From positions 2,129,245-2,193,244 of the forward strand of contig NC_066852.1 in assembly GCF_001640805.2 (NCBI RefSeq): 64,000 nucleotides of DNA, written 5' to 3'. Below the pieces are notes generated by a model. The model saw only the letters and a program-made list of their open reading frames with translations, was not told where the DNA came from and did no database searches. Position 1 is the first letter of the stretch. The number at the start of each line of letters is the position of its first letter. The DNA is from Lates calcarifer. Lineage: Eukaryota; Chordata; Actinopteri; Centropomidae. A program made the translations under genes and the position numbers. Below are positions 55,284 to 64,000 of this stretch, piece by piece.

Positions 55284-58200
55284 CATGCATTTAAGAGAAA
55301 TCTGATAATCTCATGGGATGTTTCCTGGAAAAAACATGCAATTTGATTCTTATGTTAGGGAGAAAACGTTTTCCTAGAAATAACAAATACAATAACAAAC
55401 CAGACAAAAATTCAGTCATTATTCATTTAAAATTGGATCTTGTTCTTCATATATATTGAATTGTATGCTTACACTGACTAAAAGACTGCAGGTTATGCTG
55501 CCAAATCACTGGAATTAATTAATTATGCTAACTGAGCACTGTTTCCATTTCACTGTAATTATGGCCAAATTACATCTTTCTAGGAAACTTCCTGGGAAAT
55601 AATTAAGAAATTACCGACCCGTGAAATAAACTGTTCCCAAACCTGTTTTAATCTCGTCCAGGATTTTGCTTATGATGCTGGCTTGGTTTTCATAGTCTTG
55701 AACTTGGAATTCAGTTTCCTTCTGTTGTTCGTCAATGTCTCTGAGCAGAGAGCGATGATCGTGCTCCTGTTGCAGACCTTTCACTCGATACTGCTCCATC
55801 TCTTCCTGGATCTGCGGATTCACACATCGCAGCGTAAACAGATAAATAAATAAATAAATAAATAATGGACACACATGAATTAACTGTCTTCTCACTGTAT
55901 ACAACACCTACACTTTCTAACCGCTCTAGTAGCCATGGTCTTTCATGTTAATACTAGTTGCTTGAAATCCTTGTGAACAACCAATTAAGTGTATTCTATT
56001 TCTGCACCAACTAGGAGCATAAACAAAGTTAAAAATGGAAGAAATTCATACAAGAGAGTATAATAAAATAGAGAAAATATACTCACCTGGCTGATTTGAT
56101 CCCTCAGTGCTTCAGCTTCATTGTTTTGCTCATTAACAAAATTGAAAAGTGCAAAGTTCCGGTCTTCGACTGCACAGTGAAACAGAAACACAGCAGTGAG
56201 ACACATTTAAATCTTTTAAACTGAGACTCAGTATCCTGATTATCAAAGTGGGACGTTCAATTTATCTAGCTTTAGTGTCCAGTATTTCAGGTCACAGTAT
56301 GTCATGTATATAAATGTGTGTAAACAGGAGCCATTTTAAAACTAAAAGCTCCTGCAGCGACAGCAGCATTGATTTTGCATATAGATGAGTGTGAAAGAGT
56401 CAGGTTGTGCTTGGTGCGACTGACCCTGGATGAACCTGGTGACCAGCATGTCCAGGTTGTCCTCTCCTGTCACTGCCTGGATCCTCTCAAAAACCTCCTC
56501 CAGAGCGTCCAGCGACTCCTCCCCCGAGTCCATCCTCCGCTGCTCCTTCACCTCTGACACTGGGACAAACAAGCACCGTTATTACCATCACACCAAAATG
56601 ATCATGACTGTATCTAAGCTAGAGACACAAATCTATACATCACTGTGTCGTATTGTCCCTCAGTAAATTGCAAAGATTTCTCCTGGTTTCTGAAACAAGT
56701 TAACAAACACTGTGAAAAAGATCCTTTTATTTCTCTTACACTGTGCAGGGACTGACTGTGTCTTCACACTTTTGTTGGTTTCTAAGCTACTGGTGACACC
56801 AACACTGTTTTCTTCCAACTACTTCTATGTTTCATTGATTTAGTCTGTGATTATACAACATTTCATCTAGTGTTTGTTTGACTGTTTCTGCTGTAAAATC
56901 CTAAATAACTGGTGCAACATGTGCATAATTTAAACCCCATCATTAAAAATCTCCTTCATATTTATCAGTTTAACAATCAATGGTACCAGCACATCTGAGC
57001 ACATAAATCAAGTATTCATCCCTGGTTTTGTGAGCATGAGAGAAAATAAACAAAACTAGGGCACAGCTATAATCAAGTATTTAAACGTTTCTGATGGGCA
57101 GACAGCAACAAAGTCAGAAGATGTTGTTCTAAACATTCACAATTAAATGACATTTGTCCTTTTCAGCAGCAGAAAATACACACTAATCCCCCAAAACTCA
57201 GTTCTCTACAGAGCCGCAGTAAGATTTTCTATTCTTCTCTCTAGCTTGTGCTCATGCGATATACAACACCACAGGAGACTGAGCCTGGGTAGCTGAAATA
57301 TATCAGTATTATTATCATCATTGGCAGCATCTCATCTCCACATTTTTGTCCTTATTGTGAATATTATGTCAAAACAGCGATATAAGCTACAGCACAGTGG
57401 TTGTGTCTCACTACGTCTGTGTCCCAGCTCGGGGCCGTCGTCCTGCCCGCTCCTCTCGCTGCACTTGGTCGTCATGAACTCTTTCAGGCAGGACTCGTGT
57501 GCGATAACTCTCTCCAGTTCCTTCATCTCAGCGTTGTACTGGGCGAGGTCCTTCACTGCCTTGTCCCTCATCATGCTCATTTTGGACTGAGCCTCCACCC
57601 TGAAGCAGAGAGGTTAATAAATAAGATATTCAAAAACCAAGATGACGAGGTGCACTGTGCAACTGTCTCAGCTCTGACCTCGCATCGTAAGCAGCAGTGG
57701 ACAGGTTGATCATTTCCCCGATCCTCTTGCGGACCTCCTGCAGCTCCTAAAACATACAACACACAAATGCAGAGACATGCTTTTTACTTGACAACTTACA
57801 CCTGGTATAAAAACTTGAATAGCTCTATGCTGTGACCTCTGACCTTGTCCAGCCTGTTGCGTAGCTGCTGGAATCGGACACGCTCAATATGAAGCGTCTG
57901 TATCTCCTCTCTCAGCCGGCTGTTTTTGGTCAGCTGTTCATTGAAGCGGGTCGAAGCCTGAAGATGACATTAGACACAAACTTTACAATATTACAGTAAT
58001 ATGTGAAGATATGCACTTGTGAACTTTTGTGCTGTTAACCAGACGAAGATGCTCCTTCATAACTCACTCTGTCCAGTTTGTGTTCCAGTGTGCGTATGAC
58101 CTTCTGAGTCCGCCGTACCTCTGACGTTTGTGTGTCACTGGTGCTGACCTCCCCTTTCCTCAGCTCTGCCAGCTTCAACTCCATGTTTGAGATCTGCCCA

Positions 58201-58813
58201 CAGTACAAACACATCACATAAACTTTTGTTTGTGCCTCCAGAAATATCAGTAAACATGACATATAGAGCGAAAAGGTCTCGGTTAACCTCTTTTTCTAGA
58301 TCTTTTTGACACTGCTTCTCTTTCTCCAGCTCCTCCTCCAGCATGTCTCTGTGCTCCAGCAGAGCTCGAAGACTCTCAGTGTCCTCGCTGTCCTGCTGCT
58401 GGCGGGACGAGTTCTTACACACCCCGAGGTTTCGATACAGCTCCTCCTGCTCCTTCAGCAGCTTGTCTATCTCCTGCCTTCATCCACAACACACAAACAG
58501 CCGATCAGGTGAATAAAAACAAACACTGTGTACACTGTATTGTAGGTGTACAGTTTCTTTTTTACTGTTGTTTGCGGATCTGCTCCCGAGCCTGAATGCT
58601 GTAGGCCTGCCGATCCCCCTCCATGATCCTGAACTGTCTTTGCAGCTTGGCTATCTCTGATTCTGCTCAAAAAAACAACATATGCACATTATAGCAACTG
58701 ACATCAACATTTAATAGTTAATAATAACAAACATAACCAACATTACCTGTACCATCAATATCCATCTCACTGCTGTCTGAGCGGGCGCTTATAGCTGATC
58801 TTCCTCGAGGCAT
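54343..58813 (-). CDS. odad1: Outer dynein arm docking complex subunit 1 (CCDC114-like)
   Basis: A coiled-coil axonemal protein of the docking complex that attaches outer dynein arms to doublet microtubules in motile cilia and sperm tails. Fourteen minus-strand exons, from the start: 58747-58813, 58566-58662, 58288-58477, 58068-58193, 57844-57957, 57679-57746, 57415-57599, 56425-56559, 56087-56169, 55643-55811, 54943-55106, 54742-54842, 54541-54631, 54343-54447. They join in phase to 564 residues. The N-terminus MPRGRSAISARSDSSEMD, then FRIMEGDRQAYS, resembles human ODAD1. EDRNFALFNFVNEQN and LLTIQAFLNS are further ODAD1 signatures. Most of the protein is predicted coiled coil rich in E, K, Q, R and L. 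ELERVIAHESCLKEF is closer to the paralogue CCDC63, so a ccdc63 label is the main alternative. It lacks the long Ser/Gly-rich tail of human ODAD1. Confidence 0.86.
55218..55281 (+). repeat. (CA)n microsatellite
   Basis: About 32 CA units, the longest in the window, inside the odad1 intron between 55107 and 55642. Confidence 0.95.
55842..55864 (+). repeat. (ATAA)n microsatellite
   Basis: Five to six ATAA units, just upstream of odad1 exon 10 on the gene strand. Confidence 0.85.
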
Positions 58814-59468
58814 GGCTGCACTGGGCCTTACTGGATGAAAATAAAAAGTAACTCGACACTGTTAAGAGGAAACATTGAACTTGTGCTTGTGGTAATATCA
58901 TTGTCCTCTGGCCATTAAATTTAACCAAAACCCAGACATGTAGCCTCATATTCACCTATAAAACCTAAACTGACAGTTGAACGTGAGATTACATAACACT
59001 TTTCTTGCAGTGATTGCCTGGGAGCAGCTTTGATTGGCACTCCTTTTGTCTGCCTATTCCATCGCTAGAGTCAGCTTTAAAATAGGAATGGCATATTAAA
59101 GTATTAAAGTAGTTTAAGAAAATGCTGTAGACATAATCGTCTTTGGTCCTATTTTGTTTAAAAAATATACTTGAAATTGCATAGTTTAATCGTTTTTGAT
59201 TAGTTTTCCCCTAAGAACAATATACATTTTTCATCACAAACTTTAATCAGACCTAGATACTTAAAGCTAGTTAAACAGGTTTAACTCTAGGATAGATCAT
59301 CAAAGATACATGTGTCACAGTGCACATCAGGACCAAGCTAAACAAAGGTTAAATCTTGGTTATATCTAGCTAATACATTTGCAGTTAAGTTCAAATAAGA
59401 ATTTATCTCACCGGCTGAAAGTCTGAAAAGTAAAAACCCAGAGAAACTCGGGATTAACCACAGCCTGA

Positions 59469-59493
59469 GTTGTTAGCAACCGTTGCTAGGCAC
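59469..59493. promoter_or_regulatory. odad1: X-box-like RFX sites at odad1 promoter
   Basis: GTTGTTAGCAAC at 59469-59480 has the inverted half-site structure of a ciliary X-box. An overlapping GCAACCGTTGCTAGG (59476-59490) supplies a second half-site pair. The site lies about 660 bases upstream of the odad1 start codon in a GC-richer patch. RFX factors drive motile-cilium genes, which suits this gene. Binding is inferred. Confidence 0.5.
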
Positions 59494-59904
59494 ACGGGAG
59501 AAGCAGTCCCCGAGCTCAGCCTCTCAGGCAGCAGCAACGGCGTCAGGCAGGTGGGTGGTGGTTAAAGGTTATTGGCTGGGCCGTGACTGAGGTTCAGGTC
59601 TGCCAATCATAGTGTTAAAGGTTCATTTAAACACACAAACAACCTGTGCTATTAGCATGTGCCTGCCGTGCTAGCTGTAGCATAAGGTGGGATGCTAGGA
59701 CAAGTGCAACGCCAGGAAAAAGACGGTAATGATGAGAAAATAACCACCATACACGAATAAATCCTTCATTTGTAAGACCTCAGTAAGCAACTAACTAAAC
59801 TAAACCAACTAAGTAACTGTATATTTATTCAAATCCTTTAGTTTGAGGTAACTAGCTTACTATAGTTGAACGCTTCGTTGACTTTTACCTACTATCCCTC
59901 ATCA

Positions 59905-60062
59905 ATGAAGAAAAGTAACTTACTCAGGTAGTGTTTTGAGGTACTTGTACGTTACACGAGTATTTCTACGTTACTTCTACTACTCTGCATCATGGTTGGA
60001 TTAACTCAAAATGGGATTGTTGCTTTTATTTCTTTTTTTAAATACTTCTTCCACCACTGATG
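59905..60062 (-). repeat. Teleost MITE-like repeat (aagtaaaagta family), inverted copy
   Basis: 'ttttgaggtacttgtacgtt', 'gagtatttctacgttacttc' and the end 'acttcttccaccactgatg' match the terminus of the family in reverse orientation. Confidence 0.65.
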
Positions 60063-60517
60063 AATTTTCAAAATAAAAGTAATCTGTGCTTTGCTGAGTC
60101 CACAGAAAATTCAAAGGTATAACCCAGCCCTTATAGTCTGTTTAAATATGTCTTTATTATAATCCAGTGAATATAGTTGTTAGCAACATTAACAACACAG
60201 ACAATACACATTTTTGTCAAAAACGGTTTTCTATTACAAAATCAGGCTATTGTAGAGTATTTATGATAATGAGGATACATCAAATATTTAAATAATAAAT
60301 AATAAATCTATTGTTTCTATGCTTTGTATTTGTGCAGTTTATGTGACCTATGTTGTGTGTGATTACATATTAATGCAGCAATATAGGAAAAACTAGTCTA
60401 ATGTAACAGTGTGTTTCCCAGCCTTTAGGCCTATGCTACAATACACACAGTCTTTTTTCATATACAAAACATGCTAATGTAAAATGTACAAAATATCTAA
60501 TATTCTTAATTAAGATC

Positions 60518-60523
60518 TTTATT
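60518..60523 (-). terminator. tas1r3: Candidate tas1r3 polyadenylation signal
   Basis: Plus-strand tttatt gives AATAAA on the minus strand, only about 46 bases beyond the tas1r3 stop codon, implying a very short 3' UTR. Confidence 0.5.
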
Positions 60524-60568
60524 CTTAAAGCTGCCCTGTGGTGACTGTTGTAGACTCTGTGTCCCTGT

Positions 60569-63500
60569 TTACTGCTCTGACTTTGACTGTGGCTGTGGCT
60601 GTGGCTCCTCCTCAGCTGGTCTGGGTGGGGCTCCCTCTAGGAAGGTGCAGAAGTGCTTCGGTATATTGAGGTCAGGTTTCCTCAACAGCAGGTAGCATTT
60701 TGGGAAGTAGTAGGCTGCCACCAGCCCCAAGTTGCTCGCCAGGCAGAAAGAAATATGGACGATGGACTGGTTCTTCTTGTCTTTCAGGCCGATGTAGATT
60801 GGGATAAAGGTGACCCATAAGACACAGTAGATCAGGGAGGAGAAGGTGATGTCCCTGGCAAGGTTATACTGGTGCAGAGGCTTCACTGCCATGAAGGTGC
60901 ACATGAATGATATAAGCGCCATTAGACCGTTAAAACCTTGCATTAAGGCAAATCCAATCAAAGGAATCACTGGACATGCCAAGAAGGCCCTCACAAAGGT
61001 TATATTCATATCTGCCATGTATTCCGACAGCGAGGGTCCCTCCTGAACAAACCAGCCACAGAGACCAGCCTGCACAGCACAGCAGGCCAGCACAAACAGC
61101 CAGCTCCCCGGGCCTCTCAGTATATGCAGATGAGAGGCGGCTGTCTCTGGGAGCTCTGTCACGTACAATATCTGTTTGAAAAAAAGAAAAAAAGGAGGTT
61201 TCAGACTTTTTATAACGTGTTCTTCATATATTACAGTAATGTATTTTCTTCCTTTCTCACCTGTAGTGAGATGGACATAATAATGGAGAGGGTGACTGTT
61301 TGAAAAATTGAGATGAAGGGCAGCTGAAGACGACACCTCACGTCCCCTGGCTGCCCCAGGAAGAGCAGCAGACTGAGGCAGGCTCCCATCAGGCTGAGCA
61401 GGGCCACGAAACTCAGGGCCCCGCCCGAGGCCGTGACCAACGGGGTCCCCCGGTGCTTCAGGAACACGACACAGACCAACCCCTGACACAGCAGCAGCAC
61501 CACCCCAGCCAGTGTCATTTCCAGAGATTCGGGCGTTTCCCAGGACAAAATGTCAAAGGTGGGTTTAGTGCAAGAAGTGCTGCGGTTCAGGGACCACTCA
61601 CCTTGGGGACACTTTGTACACTCGATGTCGTCTATGAGTCAGAAAGGACAACAGGGAAATTGGTGTGATGAACTAGCAAACCATCTAGAAATCAAACTGT
61701 ACCGTTAAAGGAATAGTTTAATGCTAACCAGCCGTTACAGACATGAGATTGATATGAATCCTCTCGTCTAACCCTTTGCAAGAAAGTGAATAATTTCCCA
61801 AAATGTTGTGCTACTCCTACAAATAAAGGTCAAGTATTTGAGGGATTTGTGAAAGACCACATTACCCTGATTTTTCTGGAAAGTGCCCTCCAAACAGTCG
61901 ATACAATCGAAACAGCAGGAATGGAAACCTTTGACTCTGTGGATCTGGCCTGACTGACATGTTGCTGAACAGGTGGACTCAGGAACCTGCAAAGTTGTGG
62001 CATTACAGTTAGGATTGCTGTAGTAAAACATTTAAATGAATTTTCTTACAACTTCTGAAATTACCTCTGAGTTTCCAGTGTGCCACTGTGAGGAGAGACT
62101 TGTTGATGGACAGTTGTTCATAAAAGTGTCCAACAGTTTTAAAATGTACATTAGAGCCATTCCAGATCCACTCAATCAGCTTGTATCCTATGTTTGGGTT
62201 GCCATTTTCATCAAACACTAAATGTTTGCCATTTATGTTTACAGAGATATTCCTTAAAAACCCCAGCAGCTGCAAAAGATTTATTCATTATTTCATTTCA
62301 GTATTTAAAGAATATATATTTTAATTCCAAAGTGTCTGTAGACAAAAAAAAAAATCACCTTCCAGGGATAGATTTTGGTTTCAGGTCCCCACTGACAGGC
62401 AGCTGAATTGCATTTCAGCATGTTATGCAGTGCCTGCGCCACACTGTAGACGGCAGCATACACACTGAAAGCTGTGCGGCTCACTGCAGGGTCTGTCACC
62501 AAGGTTATATTAGCAGGTGATAAGTTCCAGCATTGTGGGCAGGGGTTGTCAGGTTTTCCGGACCCTGGTGCAGGACGGGACGTCTTCTCCCTCTCCTTGC
62601 TCAGTTTTTTAAAGAGCTCCTTTGTGTAGTCGGTGAGCAGTTCCAGTTGCTCTGTATCGTCAATAAATCCGATGATTGTGCCGATATTTTGGATGTTGGG
62701 GAGAGATGTCAGTTGATTATGGATGGCCCAACTTGTGCTGGCAATCCACACACCTGTTACATTCCTCCTGATAACCTGGAATCGATTAGATTGGATTATT
62801 GGTACTGAACTGATTATAACTTGCCCACCAGTAACATATATGTGCCATCCCACGTTGATTAATCTCTGCTTCACTAACCTCTTCAAAAAAGGCCTCTGCT
62901 GGCTCTACGAGCGCAAAGACCACCACCACTCCGACCTCGGTTGCCTTGATATTGTCAATGATGGTTTTGATTGCTGGTTGAGGGTCACTGTATACTGGAA
63001 TCAGCCCCTGATAGGCCACACATATAGACATGTTCTCTGCTATTTTGGAGAATTGCTGCACACCTTGTTGTCCATACTCCTCCTCACTGCCCACCACTGC
63101 CACCCAGTTCCATTTAAACTCTTTCAGTAGAAGTGCCATGACGTCTACTTGCCATTTGTCACTGGGCACCGTACGGAAGAACGATGGGTAGAGGAGATTG
63201 TCGCTGAATTTGTCGCTGGTTGCACCGTAGCTAATCTGAAGTGAGAACAGTCACATTATGTTGTGAGTAGTTTACTATACTGATGTTACTCAGCCATGCC
63301 CATTACAGACAGTGTGCCTCAGTGCAGTGCAGTTTGCATTACAATCAGCCGTTGCTTTCTGTGTGATTCAACTGAACAAGCGACAATAATGAAACACTTT
63401 AAGGCTAATGGGACGCTGTAGACACATGTTCAGATTTACATTTAAAATATTTTTTGTACGAAATGAAAAATCAGCTGAGGAACAGAATATGAGGACACAT

Positions 63501-64000
63501 AGTCATAGACATGTTTTTAACCAAACCTGTGGCATCAGAAAGAATCCCAGGAGTTTTCCAATGACGGACACCATCTCTGAGGTGAGAGGGCCGATCACTG
63601 CTGATATGCTGGTCTCGTAGTCGGTGTAATTACACTTCACAGATATTGTATCATTAGGTTTTGCAGTGAGGAAGGACAGAGTAGGCTTCACGATGATGGC
63701 AGACTGTGCACATGTGTCATAGATTTTGTAACCCAACTTGATGCCAGGGAGCAGACTTTGGTTTCCGTTGATCTCATCCACTGCGTATTTCATCACTAGA
63801 GCGAGGCCCAGTCCCTGTTCATTTAAACTGTGAGACCCCAGGAGGAAAAACAAAAACAAAGGAGAAGCCTCCTCAGTCGGGTTAAGTGAAAATATTGGTG
63901 CAGAATCTCAGATGATATTGATTTGTCACAACATGTTACCTTTCACAGCTGATGTTGTCAGGCTCCCTCCTCTCGCTGAGGTTGCTGGACAGGTCGTTAA
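60569..64000 (-). CDS. tas1r3: Taste receptor type 1 member 3, 5'-truncated by window, with one frame-disrupting base
   Basis: A class C G-protein-coupled receptor, the common subunit of T1R amino-acid/sweet receptors in taste cells. Minus-strand exons: 63940-64000 (partial; continues past the edge), 63527-63827, 62879-63235, 62359-62775, 62065-62269, 61866-61986, 61261-61631, 60569-61171. The Venus-flytrap domain shows LALVMKYAVDEING, FFLMPQ, ISYGA, FFRTVPSD, FKWNWVAVVGS and YAAVYSVAQALHNML. The cysteine-rich domain has VKGFHSCCFDCIDC. The seven-helix domain starts after FDILSWE and ends with FPKCYLLLRKPDLN and a P/E/Q-rich tail. Junctions are GT-AG. Exon 62065-62269 has one extra base at about 62089: as written the frame leaves the expected WHTGNSE and stops at TGA 61979-61981, before the cysteine-rich domain. 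Two introns (62776-62878, 61172-61260) split exons that I expect to be continuous. Confidence 0.93.
61705..61815 (-). repeat. Truncated teleost repeat in tas1r3 intron
   Basis: 'aaaggaatagtttaatg' at the left and 'cctctcgtctaaccc' with 'tttcccaaaatgttg' at the right are the ends of the cattttgggaaatac family, in reverse orientation and with the middle deleted. Confidence 0.65.

Larger units (their letters stand above)
58814..60517. other. odad1 5' region and spacer to tas1r3
   Basis: The left part is odad1 5' UTR or first intron, with the likely promoter near 59.4-59.5 kb. The rest has no coding sequence and carries one inverted aagtaaaagta repeat. Confidence 0.5.

Overview
The window is animal genomic DNA, almost certainly from a spiny-rayed teleost fish. 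The genes have many short GT-AG introns and encode vertebrate proteins. Introns and spacers carry interspersed repeats I recognise as common in such fish, plus dinucleotide and tetranucleotide microsatellites. There are no operons, CRISPR arrays, insertion sequences or prokaryotic signals.

Six protein-coding genes can be assembled exon by exon. (1) mmel1 (+, 12.3-21.5 kb, probable non-coding first exon near 7.15-7.33 kb) encodes a neprilysin-like membrane zinc peptidase. (2) prxl2b/fam213b (-, 28.9-32.2 kb) encodes prostamide/prostaglandin F synthase and lies tail-to-tail with mmel1. I recall the same pairing in human 1p36.32. (3) slc45a1 (+, 35.3-39.2 kb) encodes a proton-coupled sugar transporter and is divergent from prxl2b. 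(4) A prothymosin-alpha gene (-, 42.3-44.0 kb). (5) odad1/ccdc114-like (-, 54.3-58.8 kb) encodes a coiled-coil outer-dynein-arm docking protein. (6) tas1r3 (-, 60.6 kb to beyond the right edge) encodes the shared umami/sweet taste receptor subunit; its first exon is cut by the window end.

Spacers: 1-7.1 kb, 21.5-28.9 kb and 44.3-53.7 kb hold no recognisable gene. They contain decayed Tc1/mariner elements, teleost MITE/SINE-like repeats, microsatellites, a G-rich block and several AT-rich segments that could be regulatory. The genes do not form one pathway; they are neighbours, several of them from the vertebrate 1p36-like region.

Most notable: mmel1 and tas1r3 each carry a single extra base inside a conserved exon. 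As written, each truncates its protein before the functional core, while the other four genes read through cleanly. tas1r3 also has two short introns (103 and 89 bp) that split exons I expect to be continuous. Other leads are a perfect CRE at the slc45a1 promoter, an RFX X-box-like element at the odad1 promoter, a repeated low-complexity insertion in the SLC45A1 loop, a CCAAT array at the ptma promoter, and a compact nonautonomous Tc1/mariner element with perfect 15-bp inverted ends inside prxl2b intron 1.
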